Positions 13,056-21,457 of a stretch of DNA of 64,000 nt are shown one piece after another (within the stretch, counting starts at the first letter, position 1; every line of letters starts with the position of its first letter). A model generated the notes under the pieces. It was not told where the DNA came from. It ran no database searches and saw only the letters and a program-made list of their open reading frames with translations. The position numbers and the translations under genes are program-made. The DNA comes from Sorangium cellulosum So ce56 (GTDB taxonomy: Bacteria > Myxococcota_A > Polyangia > Polyangiales > Polyangiaceae): the NCBI RefSeq assembly GCF_000067165.1, contig NC_010162.1:3342501-3406500 (forward strand). The letters run 5' to 3'.

Positions 13056-15536
13056 TCAGCCCGGACGTCGCGCCGCCGCGCGGGCTGCGCGGGCCGCCGC
13101 CGCGTCGTCGACCGCGAGCGCCGCCTCGGCGATGGCGGAGAGATCGGCGAACGAGGCGCCGGCGAGCGCGTCCTCCACCGCGTCGAACGCGGAGGCGCAC
13201 ATGCTGAGGCGCGTGATCCCGAGCCCGACGAGCAGCGGCGCGACGCCGGGATCGCCGGCGGCCTCGCCGCACACCGAGACGGGCCGCTTCGCGGCGTGCC
13301 CTGCCTCCACCACCCCGCGCACGAGCCGCAGCACGGCCGGGTGCGCCGGATCCGCGAGCGCGTGCAGCCGCGGGTGACCGCGCTCGGCCGCCAGCGTGTG
13401 CTGCGTCAGATCGTTGGTCCCGATGCTGAAGAAGTCGGCCTGGCGCGCGAGGCGCTCCGCCATGAGCGCCGCCGACGGCACCTCGACCATGATGCCCGTG
13501 GCCACGGGCCAGCGGTGCGCCGCGCCCATGGCCGCGAGCGCCTCGTGCGCGCGCTCCAGCGCGGCGCGCACGGCGCTCACCTCCGCGGCGATCGAGACCA
13601 TCGGGACCAGCACCCGGATGTCATGGCCGCGCCCCGCGACCAGGATCGCGCGGAGCTGCGCCTCGAGCAGCGCCGGTCGCGCGAGGGAGAGGCGGACGCC
13701 GCGGACGCCCAGGCTGGGGTTCGTCTCGGCGTCGAGCTCGAGGTACGGCAGCGCCTTGTCCCCGCCGGCGTCGAGCGTGCGGACCACGATCGGAGCGCCG
13801 GCGAACGCCGCGAAGATCTCCGCGAGCAGCTCCGCCTGCTCGTCCTCGCCAGGCTCGTCCACGCGGTCCAGGAACAGCATCTCGGTGCGCAGGAGCCCGA
13901 TCCCGAGGGCGCCAGCCTCGCGCGCTGCGCGCGCGTCCGAGGGGCCAGCCACGTTCGCCCAGAGCTCGACCTCGCGGCCGCAGGCGAGGCGCAACCGGCC
14001 GTCCCGGGCGCCTGGCGGCCGCCGTGACGCGCGGAGGGCCGCCTGCCGCCGCTGGAGCTCGATCGTGGTCTCGGGATCCGGGTCGAGCCACACCTCGCCG
14101 GTCGCGCCGTCGAGGCCGGCGCGCGCGCCGCCCGCGTCCGGCACCAGCGCCGCGGCCCCGGCGACCGCGGGGATGCCGGCGCTCCGCAGCAGGATGGCCG
14201 CGTGCGAGGTCGGACCTCCGCGCCGGTCGATGACGCCGAGCACCCGCCCCGCATCGAGCCGCGCGGCCTCCGACGGCGTGAGGTCCTCGGTCACGACGAC
14301 GGCCGGCGGTCCGTCGGGCAGCACCGCCGCGGCGCCGCCGAGCAGGGCGCGCACCACGGCGTCGCCCACGTCGTGAACGTCGGCCTCGCGCGCCCGCAGG
14401 TACGGGTCGTCGAGCTGCCGGTAGATCGCGGCCGCGGCGTCGATCGCCTGGCGGAAGGCCCAGGCGGCGTTGCAGCGCTCCCGCTCGATGCGGGAGATGG
14501 CCTCGTCGACGAGCGCCGGGTCGCAGAGCAGCGCCTGATGGGCGTCGAGGATGTCGGTGCCGCGCAGCGCGCTGCCGAGGTCCTGCGCTGCCAGATCGAG
14601 CGCCCGCCGCAGCCGCTCGGCCTCGGCCGCAGGGTCGTCGACCGTGGTCTCGGGGACCTCCGGGATCGACCGCACCAGCCGGACCATGGGGCCGAGCGCG
14701 ACGCCGGGCGCGACCGGGATGGCGTGGCACGACGCGGGGGGCGCCGCAGGGGCGGCCGCCGGCGCGTCGCGCAGCAGGAGCGCAGCGAGCGCCTCGACCG
14801 CCTCGACAGCCTGCCGCCCGGTCGCGCGCAAGCGCAGCACGTCGCCCCGGCGCGCCCCGAGGGAGGCGAGCGCGATCAGGCTCGAGGCCGGCACCGGACC
14901 GCGCGCGGCCGTCACGTTCTCCAGGGTGATCGCCGCGTCGAAGGCCACAGCGCGCGTGATGAGCCGCGCGGCGGGGCGGGCGTGCAGGCCGCCCGGATCC
15001 GCGATCGCGAGCTCGACCGTCGCGGCCGGCGCGCCCGCGGAGGTCGCGGCCACCGCCGCCGCGGCGCCCGGATCGGTCGCGGCCACCGCCGCCGACGCGG
15101 GGCGCTCCGCCTCGCCGAGCTGCTCGGCCTTCGGAGCGAGCGCCTGCCGCGCCTCCGCGGCGACCTGATCGAGCGTGCCGCCCGCCGCGGCCCGCACGGC
15201 GGCCGCGACCGCCCCTTCCACGATCGGCCCGCCGGTGAGGCGCGTGCGCGCGGCGATGGCCGGATCGATGAGCTCGAGCGCCGTCTCGGCGCTCAGGATC
15301 GCGCCGCCGATGTCCATCAGCACGACGGCGCCTGCCGGCCCGCAGACGCGCTCGATCGCCGCGGCGATCGCGGTCGCGTCGGTGCCGAGATCCGCGCCGC
15401 CGTCGCCCGCGCCCGCCGCGCACGCGATGGCGACCGCCTCGCCGGTCATCTGGCGGGCCAGCGCCCTGGTGGCCTCGGCCAGCTGCCGGCTGTGCGAGAC
15501 CAGGACGAGCCCGACGCGGCCCGCCGCCCCGCTCAT
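13056..15536 (-). CDS. dhaM: DhaM phosphotransfer subunit fused to HPr and full-length Enzyme I
   Basis: An 826-residue cytoplasmic multiphosphoryl protein that passes phosphate from PEP to DhaL-bound ADP. Domains in order: a mannose-EIIA-like DhaM domain (1-about 135, His15 in LVSHSR), an Ala-rich linker, HPr (about 175-255, His185 in GGLHARPAA), and Enzyme I (about 270-826). The Enzyme I part has the phosphohistidine loop GGPTSHAAI (His445) and the full PEP-binding C domain: GLLRTEM, TLDAGGDK, NPSLGVRG, FSIGTNDLTQ and the catalytic Cys in CGEAAGD (Cys756). E. coli DhaM carries only a truncated Enzyme I, so this protein may be independent of a general PTS. Its ATG overlaps the dhaL stop by four bases (ATGA). 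Confidence 0.92.
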   Translation of the reverse strand: MSGAAGRVGLVLVSHSRQLAEATRALARQMTGEAVAIACAAGAGDGGADLGTDATAIAAAIERVCGPAGAVVLMDIGGAILSAETALELIDPAIAARTRLTGGPIVEGAVAAAVRAAAGGTLDQVAAEARQALAPKAEQLGEAERPASAAVAATDPGAAAAVAATSAGAPAATVELAIADPGGLHARPAARLITRAVAFDAAITLENVTAARGPVPASSLIALASLGARRGDVLRLRATGRQAVEAVEALAALLLRDAPAAAPAAPPASCHAIPVAPGVALGPMVRLVRSIPEVPETTVDDPAAEAERLRRALDLAAQDLGSALRGTDILDAHQALLCDPALVDEAISRIERERCNAAWAFRQAIDAAAAIYRQLDDPYLRAREADVHDVGDAVVRALLGGAAAVLPDGPPAVVVTEDLTPSEAARLDAGRVLGVIDRRGGPTSHAAILLRSAGIPAVAGAAALVPDAGGARAGLDGATGEVWLDPDPETTIELQRRQAALRASRRPPGARDGRLRLACGREVELWANVAGPSDARAAREAGALGIGLLRTEMLFLDRVDEPGEDEQAELLAEIFAAFAGAPIVVRTLDAGGDKALPYLELDAETNPSLGVRGVRLSLARPALLEAQLRAILVAGRGHDIRVLVPMVSIAAEVSAVRAALERAHEALAAMGAAHRWPVATGIMVEVPSAALMAERLARQADFFSIGTNDLTQHTLAAERGHPRLHALADPAHPAVLRLVRGVVEAGHAAKRPVSVCGEAAGDPGVAPLLVGLGITRLSMCASAFDAVEDALAGASFADLSAIAEAALAVDDAAAARAARAAARRPG

Positions 15537-16192
15537 ACGCCTGCCGTCGCGGCCAGGCTCCGCAGCAAGAGCGAACACGACGTGGCGCCGGGGTCCTGAT
15601 GCCCGGCGCTGCGCTCACCGAGGTAGCTCGCCCGGCCCTTGCGAGCGATGAGCGGCACGGTCGCGAGCGCGCCGGCCTGCGCCGCCTCGGCGGCGCGAGC
15701 GAGCCCGTCCATGAGCGAGGAGCGCGCCGGGTCGCCCGTGGGCGCCGGCGCGCTCAGCGCGGCCTTGAGCGCGTCGACCGCAGGGGAGAGCGCGTCGACC
15801 ATCGTCTTGTCGCCGGGCGACGCCTTGCCTCGCCGCTTCACGCCGTCGAGGCCCGCCTCGAGGCACCCGGCCAGGGCCGCGAGATCGAGCGCCGCGGCGC
15901 CGGCCGCCCGCTGGCCAGCCTCGCGGAACAGCGTGCCGTAGAGCGGCCCGCTCGCCCCGCCGACGGTCGACAGCAAGATCATCCCGACGCCCTTCAGCAG
16001 CGCGCCGACGTCGCCGTGATCGAGGCCGCCGAGCCGGACGCGCACGGCCGTGAAGCCGCGCGCCATGTTGGTGCCGTGGTCGCTGTCGCCGATCGCCGCG
16101 TCGAGCTCGGTCAGGAGCACCTTCTCGCGCTCCATGACGTCGGCCGCGCGCTCGATCCACGCCGCGATGTGCGCGCCGTTCAAGGCGTCCAT
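15533..16192 (-). CDS. dhaL: Dihydroxyacetone kinase ADP-binding subunit DhaL
   Basis: A 219-residue cytosolic subunit that holds ADP/Mg as a permanent cofactor and transfers phosphate to dihydroxyacetone bound on DhaK. The Mg/nucleotide motif DAAIGDSDHGTNM sits near residues 30-42, and LLSTVGGASGPLYG follows at about 75-88. A Gly-Asp-Lys-Thr-Met-Val-Asp segment occurs later, as in the family. It starts three bases after the dhaK stop and overlaps dhaM by four bases, giving a tight three-gene operon. Confidence 0.93.
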   Translation of the reverse strand: MDALNGAHIAAWIERAADVMEREKVLLTELDAAIGDSDHGTNMARGFTAVRVRLGGLDHGDVGALLKGVGMILLSTVGGASGPLYGTLFREAGQRAAGAAALDLAALAGCLEAGLDGVKRRGKASPGDKTMVDALSPAVDALKAALSAPAPTGDPARSSLMDGLARAAEAAQAGALATVPLIARKGRASYLGERSAGHQDPGATSCSLLLRSLAATAGV

Positions 16193-16195
16193 GGC

Positions 16196-17197
16196 TCAGG
16201 TCCCCCAGCGCAGCGCCGGCGTGTGCACCGGCGCGTCCCACCACCGGAGCATCTCGTCGTCGAGCTTGAGCAGGGTCGCCGACGCGCCGGCCATCTCGAG
16301 CGACGTGACGTACGACCCCACGAGGCTGCGCGCGACGTTGAGGCCGCGGCCCTGCGCGATCGCGCGCGCCTTGCGGTACACGACGTAGAGCTCGAGGAGC
16401 GGCGTCCCGCCCATGCCGTTGACGAACAGCAGCACATCGTCGCCCGGCTCGAACGGCAGGTCGTCGAGGATCGGCTGCATCAGGATCTCGGCCACCCGGT
16501 CGGCCGGCTCCAGCTTGGCCCGCCGCCGGCCGGGCTCACCGTGGATGCCGATGCCGACCTCCATCTCGCCCGGGCCGAGCTCGAACGACGGCTTGCCGGC
16601 GTGCGGCACCGTGCAGGCGGAGAGCGCGACCCCCATGCTGCGGCCGCGCGCGTTGACCCGCCGGCCGAGCGCCGCCACCTCCTCGAGCGGGCGTCCCGCC
16701 TCGGCGGCGCCGCCGCAGATCTTCTCGACGAGGACGGTCGTCCCCACGCCGCGCCGTCCGGCCGTGTACAGGCTGTCCTCGACCGCCACGTCGTCGTTCA
16801 CGAGCACGCCCTCCACCGGGATTCCCGCCTCGCGCGCGAGCTCGGCGGCCATCTCGAAGTTCATCACGTCACCGGTGTAGTTCTTGATGATGTGGAGCAC
16901 GCCGGCGTCGCCGTCGACTGCCCGCGTCGCTTCGAAGATCTGGTCGGGCGTCGGGCTCGTGAACACGGCGCCGGGGCAGGCGGCGTCGAGCATGCCGCGC
17001 CCGACGAACCCGGCGTGCAGCGGCTCGTGCCCGCTGCCGCCGCCGGAGAGGAGCGCGACCTTGCCCTTGCCCTTCGCCTCCGCGCGCGTGACGAAGCGCG
17101 GCGCGGCGTTCACCCGGAGGAGCTCGGCGTGCGCGAGCGCCATCCCCTCGAGCGCCTCATCGACGAGATCGTCCGGCGCATTGATGAGCTTCTTCAT
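16196..17197 (-). CDS. dhaK: Dihydroxyacetone kinase substrate-binding subunit DhaK
   Basis: A 333-residue cytosolic subunit that binds dihydroxyacetone as a hemiaminal on a histidine. It opens with MKKLINAPDDLVDEALEGM, contains the GGGSGHEPLHAGFVG loop, and has the substrate-binding His in GIGIHGEPG. The start at 17197 is chosen because it matches the usual family opening; a longer frame to 17245 exists but would overlap the divergent DUF2071 gene region. It is first in dhaK-dhaL-dhaM, with only 46 bases to the divergent gene, so the promoters must be compact or overlapping. No DhaR/DhaS regulator lies nearby. Confidence 0.93.
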   Translation of the reverse strand: MKKLINAPDDLVDEALEGMALAHAELLRVNAAPRFVTRAEAKGKGKVALLSGGGSGHEPLHAGFVGRGMLDAACPGAVFTSPTPDQIFEATRAVDGDAGVLHIIKNYTGDVMNFEMAAELAREAGIPVEGVLVNDDVAVEDSLYTAGRRGVGTTVLVEKICGGAAEAGRPLEEVAALGRRVNARGRSMGVALSACTVPHAGKPSFELGPGEMEVGIGIHGEPGRRRAKLEPADRVAEILMQPILDDLPFEPGDDVLLFVNGMGGTPLLELYVVYRKARAIAQGRGLNVARSLVGSYVTSLEMAGASATLLKLDDEMLRWWDAPVHTPALRWGT

Positions 17198-17243
17198 CCT
17201 GCCTCCGCTCCGTGCCCGTTCGGCCCGCGCGCAGGATATCCCC

Positions 17244-18047
17244 ATGCCATTGCCCGCCGCGAGAGGAGATCTTTTGACCGCGCCGTCCTATGCTGAGATC
17301 GCCGTGGATCGAATCGCCCCCACGCTCCGCCCCCCTGGCCGCCCGGCGGGCTTCCAGCGCTGGAGAGAGCTGCTCTTCCTGCACTGGGAGACGCCGATCG
17401 CCGCGCTGCGCGCCGTCGTGCCGCCCGCGCTCGAACTCGACACCTTCGAGGGGAGGGCCTACGTCGGCGTCGTCGCCTTCACCATGCGCGACGTCAGCCC
17501 CTGGTGGTCGCCGAGCGTGCCCGGGATCTCGAACTTCCACGAGCTCAACGTCCGCACCTACGTCCACCACGAGGGGCGAGCGCCGGGCGTCTGGTTCTTC
17601 AGCCTGGACGCGGCCAAGGCGATCGCGGTCGTCGCGGCCCGGGTCGGCTGGCACCTGCCCTATCACCACGCCTCGATGGATCTCGACTCGAGGGACGGGG
17701 AGATCCGTTACCGCAGCGAGCGGCGCTGGCCGGGCCCCGTGCCTGCGCGCTTCGAGGCGCGCTATCGCGTCGGCGCGGCGATCGACGGCGGCGCCGCGGC
17801 GCCGGGGACCTTCGAGCACTTCCTGGCCGAGCGTTACCTGCTGTTCGCCGCGAGCGGCGGCGCGCTCAAGATCGGGCAGGTGCACCACGCGCCCTATCCG
17901 CTCCACCGGGCCGAGGTGACCCACGTCGAGGAGAGCGTCGTCGCCGCGGCCGGCCTGCCCGCCCCGGCGGGGGCGCCGCACGTGCTCTATAGCCCGGGCG
18001 TGGACGTCGACGTCTATGCGCTGACGCCCGCCGCGCCGCGCGGGTGA
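17244..18047 (+). CDS. DUF2071 / YqjF-family protein
   Basis: A 267-residue soluble protein. The family pattern is clear: FQRWRELLFLHWETPIAAL followed by a VPPALELDTFEG segment, YVGVVAFTMRDV, FHELNVRTYVHHEGR, GVWFFSLDAAKAIAVV and a final LLFAASGG ... VHHAPYPLHRAEV. The biochemical role of this acetoacetate-decarboxylase-like family is not established. It diverges from dhaK with a 46-base gap. The first about 25 residues before the conserved region are not diagnostic, so a downstream start is possible. Confidence 0.8.
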   Translation: MPLPAARGDLLTAPSYAEIAVDRIAPTLRPPGRPAGFQRWRELLFLHWETPIAALRAVVPPALELDTFEGRAYVGVVAFTMRDVSPWWSPSVPGISNFHELNVRTYVHHEGRAPGVWFFSLDAAKAIAVVAARVGWHLPYHHASMDLDSRDGEIRYRSERRWPGPVPARFEARYRVGAAIDGGAAAPGTFEHFLAERYLLFAASGGALKIGQVHHAPYPLHRAEVTHVEESVVAAAGLPAPAGAPHVLYSPGVDVDVYALTPAAPRG

Positions 18048-18147
18048 CGCCGCCGCGCCGCGGCCGCGTGGTGATCCGATCGCGCTCCCGCGCCCCGGGG
18101 AGCCCGAGCCAGAGCGCCGCGGGCACGGCCGGGCCTGCGCCCGCGGG

Positions 18148-19104
18148 TCAGTGCCCCGTGAGCCAGTGGATGACCTGGGACTCGAGGCCCGGCGCCGCCC
18201 CGAACCCGAGGCTCAGCGTCCGCGGGAAGCCCACGTGCCCGCCGTGCCGGAGCCACTGCACGTCGAGCAGCGGCGAGCGCGGGTGGGCCTCGATCGCCGG
18301 CCGCACCGTGTCGAGCGGCACCATCGGGTCGGCCTCCGCCGCGACGATCAGCGACGGGACGGCGATGTCGCGGAGGCGCGGGGCGGCGCTCTCGCTCGCG
18401 TAGTAGGCCTCCGCGCTCTGGTAGCCGAAGCGTCGCGTCATGATGCGCCGGTCCCACTCGCGGATCGTGCGAATGGCGAGCGCCTCGTCGAGGGGCACGG
18501 GCACGGCGCGGCGCGAGGCGACGGCGGTGTACATCTCCTTCAGCCCGGACATCACATGCCTGCGGTAAACCCACCGTTCGGGCTGATCGATGGCGGCGAC
18601 GGCCCGCTCGAGGTCGAGCGGCGGGCAGACGGCCGCCACGGCGTGGACGCGCCCGTCGAGCGAGCCCGACGCCGCGTAACGGAGGGCGATATGCCCGCCC
18701 AGCGAGTAGCCGAGGACGAGCACGCGCTCGTACCGGTCGAGCTCGGGGGAGGTGATGGCGGCGTGGAGATCGGAGAACAGGCCAGCGTGGTAGATGTCGT
18801 CTCCGTCGCCCCCGGCGCCGCGCAGGTTGATGCGCAGGCAGGCGAGCCCCGCGCGCTCGGCCCTCAGGGCGGCCTCGACCACATAATAACTCTCGCTCGT
18901 ACCGCCGAGCCCGTGGACGACGACGAGGATCGAGCCCGCGTCTTCTCGGTGGCGGATCCTGCCGAGCAGCCGGACGGGCCCGGCAGGAGTGTCATCGACG
19001 TGGACCGAGAAGGGGGAAGACGGAGCGAGCCGCGGAGCGCGAATCTGATGCTTGAGCCAGGGAGCGACCGTCCAGAAGTGGCCGTGGAGGATGCGCTGCA
19101 TCAT
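18148..19104 (-). CDS. Alpha/beta hydrolase, YheT-like
   Basis: A 318-residue hydrolase. Features are the oxyanion region VVHGLGGTSES, nucleophile elbow LGYSLGGH with the Ser, an acid residue in AAEADPMVP and the catalytic His in RHGGHVGF. LRINLRGAGGDGDDIYHAG and the FGYQSAEAYY segment match the YheT/EMB8 branch of predicted carboxylesterases. Substrate unknown; lipid or ester hydrolysis is a fair guess. It begins MMQRILHGHFWT, the usual family start, and has no signal peptide. Confidence 0.87.
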   Translation of the reverse strand: MMQRILHGHFWTVAPWLKHQIRAPRLAPSSPFSVHVDDTPAGPVRLLGRIRHREDAGSILVVVHGLGGTSESYYVVEAALRAERAGLACLRINLRGAGGDGDDIYHAGLFSDLHAAITSPELDRYERVLVLGYSLGGHIALRYAASGSLDGRVHAVAAVCPPLDLERAVAAIDQPERWVYRRHVMSGLKEMYTAVASRRAVPVPLDEALAIRTIREWDRRIMTRRFGYQSAEAYYASESAAPRLRDIAVPSLIVAAEADPMVPLDTVRPAIEAHPRSPLLDVQWLRHGGHVGFPRTLSLGFGAAPGLESQVIHWLTGH

Positions 19105-19151
19105 CCCGTTCGTAACACGGGCGACGCAGCGTTTCTATTTCACCCGCTCGC

Positions 19152-20951
19152 TCAGCGACACACGACCTCCGACGAGCCGCTGCAATCGTTCCGGCACACG
19201 TCGCAGTGGGCGCACTGGAGCATCGCTTCGTAGAGGGCCGCGCTGGCCGGGTCTACCGTCCTGCAGGCCTCCTTGCAGGCGGCCGTGTCGCACGTACGGA
19301 AGCAGCTCACGTACTCCATGCACGGGATGCTTTCCACGCACGCCGAGAGCTCGTCGGCGCAGCTGGTCTCGAGCGCGCACCGGGTGCACCCCGAGCTGCC
19401 GTCGCCGCAGGTGCCCGAGCCGTCGCATACCGGCGGCGGGACGGCCCGCTTCACGTTGAGCGTGAACGCGCCGTCGCTGGTGTCGGTCGAGCCGTCCACC
19501 ACGACCACGACGGTCTGACCCGCCGCGAGCGTCACCGTGACCTCCGACTGCTCGACGTCCGTGTCGTCGTTGCACGCGAGCTGAGCCCCCCTGCAGGTCG
19601 CGTCGTGCACGTGGAGCATCGTGTCGAACGCCGATCCGAACGTATCGAAGGTGTAGTCGCCGGCGACCGGCGCCGTGAACGCGTATCCCGCGTCGGGGCT
19701 GCTCGATTGGCGGCAGGCCGTCGTCACGGTCGGCCGCACGCTGTTGGGTCGGCCGACCGTGCTGCCGGTGATCGTCTGCGGCACCGACGAGGCGAGGGTC
19801 CCCGCAGGGCAGCTCGGCGCGCTCGCCCGCGTCACGCTCAGCTCGAAGGTGCCCGCCTCGCCCTCCGCGCCGTCGACCACGATGTAGACGGTCTGGCCCA
19901 TCGCCAGGTCGGCCGTGATGACCGCGCTCGGGTCGGCGCTGCACGCGATCTCGGAGCACCCCGTCGCGTCGAGGAGGGCGAGGACGACGCTGTAGCCGGA
20001 GTTCGTGCTGTCGAACGAGTAGACGCCCGCGGTCGCGGCGGTGAACGAGTAGATGCGCTCGCCCGAGCTCGTGGCGGAGCACGTCGGGGAATACGTGTTC
20101 GCCTGGCCCGCGGTCGTGCCGTTGACGATCTGCGGCACGGCGCTGCCGAGATCGTTGCCCGGGCTCACCGTGCACGCGCACGCCCCGGCCTGGCAGACCT
20201 GCGAGTCGTTGCACGCGGCGCCGCACTCGCCGCAATGATCGGCGTTGGTCTGGAGGTCGACGCAGACCTCGACGCCGTTGCAGGCCGTGAGCCCGGAGCC
20301 GCAGCCGTCCTCGCATTCGCCGGCGACGCACGTCTGGTCGTCCGTGCACGCGGTGCCGCACTCGCCGCAATGCCCGGCGTCGTTCTGGAGGTTGACGCAG
20401 GCGCCGTCGCAGTCGGTGAGCCCCGCCGAGCACTCGCCTTCCTGGCACTCGCCGGACTCGCAGGTCTGTCCGTCCGTGCACGCGGCGCCGCACTCGCCGC
20501 AGTTGCTCGGATCGGACGCGACGTCGACGCACGTGCCGCCGCAGTCGGTGCGCCCCGCGGGGCAGCCGCCCTCGTCCTGGCACGCGCCGGCCTCGCAGGT
20601 CTGCCCCTCCTCGCAGGCGTTGTTACAGCGGCCGCAGTTCGCCTCGTCGCTCTGCGTGTCGACGCAGCTGTCGCCGCACGACGCGAGGCCGTCGTCGCAC
20701 GCGGCCACGGCCACGCACTCGCCGTCGCGGCAGGTCTCGTCGCTGTCGCACGCCGCGCCGCACGCGCCGCAGTGGCTCGTGCTCGTGCCCGTGTTGATAC
20801 AGATGCCGTCGCACTCCGTCTCCGGCGCGACGCACGCGCTCGTGGTGGGGCCGCCGTCCGAACACGATGCCACGGCGGCGAGCGCCGCCGCAGCGAGCCA
20901 GAGCAGGGTATACGTCGGCGCGAGCCTGAAGCGCGATTTGAGCTTTTCCAT
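19152..20951 (-). CDS. Cys-rich repeat lipoprotein with two PPC-like domains
   Basis: A 599-residue exported protein. A signal sequence ends in the lipobox VASC with the lipidated Cys at residue 30. About six tandem Cys-rich repeats of some 42-46 residues follow (pattern C..G.C.........HCG.CG.AC....TC..G.C), typical of surface proteins in myxobacteria. Two domains then resemble bacterial pre-peptidase C-terminal (PPC) domains, each ending in YIVVDG or VVVVDG plus a FELSVTR/FTLNVKR strand. The C terminus is again Cys-rich. Probably outer-membrane or surface-attached; no enzymatic motif is visible. It is monocistronic by spacing. Confidence 0.8.
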   Translation of the reverse strand: MEKLKSRFRLAPTYTLLWLAAAALAAVASCSDGGPTTSACVAPETECDGICINTGTSTSHCGACGAACDSDETCRDGECVAVAACDDGLASCGDSCVDTQSDEANCGRCNNACEEGQTCEAGACQDEGGCPAGRTDCGGTCVDVASDPSNCGECGAACTDGQTCESGECQEGECSAGLTDCDGACVNLQNDAGHCGECGTACTDDQTCVAGECEDGCGSGLTACNGVEVCVDLQTNADHCGECGAACNDSQVCQAGACACTVSPGNDLGSAVPQIVNGTTAGQANTYSPTCSATSSGERIYSFTAATAGVYSFDSTNSGYSVVLALLDATGCSEIACSADPSAVITADLAMGQTVYIVVDGAEGEAGTFELSVTRASAPSCPAGTLASSVPQTITGSTVGRPNSVRPTVTTACRQSSSPDAGYAFTAPVAGDYTFDTFGSAFDTMLHVHDATCRGAQLACNDDTDVEQSEVTVTLAAGQTVVVVVDGSTDTSDGAFTLNVKRAVPPPVCDGSGTCGDGSSGCTRCALETSCADELSACVESIPCMEYVSCFRTCDTAACKEACRTVDPASAALYEAMLQCAHCDVCRNDCSGSSEVVCR

Positions 20952-21249
20952 GAACCTTCCCTCGGCAGAGTCGCCGACGACGGGGGTCGTAACGCGGAGC
21001 TACCGGGAGGATACGACGATGGCCTTCCAGGATGTCAATCCTTGCAGCCTGAATCCCGCGCGCAGATCGTCGATCGTCGTCTGCGCCGGCGCGCGCGCGC
21101 CGTTTTGCCACCGTCGCACACCTTGACCACAGGGTGGGATGAAGAACATCTCAACGTTCTTCATGGTCAACACCATGTTGATCCACGAGCGCGTGGCGAA
21201 GGCCAATTACCACCCGTGCGCGGCGTCCATCTCACGGCGCTCGGCCGGC
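20952..21249. other. Intergenic region with two dyads at 21139-21177
   Basis: No gene is convincing in this stretch upstream of the Cys-rich lipoprotein. It contains ATGAAGAAC-N8-GTTCTTCAT at 21139-21164 (9-base perfect arms) overlapping CATGGT-N4-ACCATG at 21162-21177. The patch is much more AT-rich than its surroundings. These could be operators or an RNA hairpin; short reading frames start in the dyad on both strands but show no family features. Confidence 0.45.
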
Positions 21250-21444
21250 ATGGCGATCACGGGCAACCTGATCACCGCCGGCGTCGCCGCGCTCATCGTG
21301 TTCACGGGCGCGCTTCAATACCTCTTCTCTTCGCGGCGCTCATCCCGATCGCGGCCGTCGTCTTCGGCCTCCTCGCCCGGCGCTGCGTGGTGGTCGACCA
21401 CTTCCAGCGGAGGCCCCCGGGCGCGTCCGTCCCTGTGTCCTGAC
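21250..21444 (+). pseudogene. Possible frameshifted small membrane protein
   Basis: From an ATG at 21250 the frame reads GNLITAGVAALIVFTGALQY, a membrane-helix-like stretch. After about 21325 the hydrophobic coding continues in another frame (LFAALIPIAAVVFGLLARRC, then VVVDHFQRR) to a stop at 21444. Together they would form a two-helix protein of about 64 residues with one indel between. It could be a sequencing error, a decayed gene or coincidence. The family is not recognised. Confidence 0.35.
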
Positions 21445-21457
21445 GCGTCGCGCCGGT

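Noticed and set aside
13621..15618. Long alternative frames over dhaM
   Set aside because: Arg/Gly-rich composition with no family features; the dhaM frame carries all phosphotransfer motifs.
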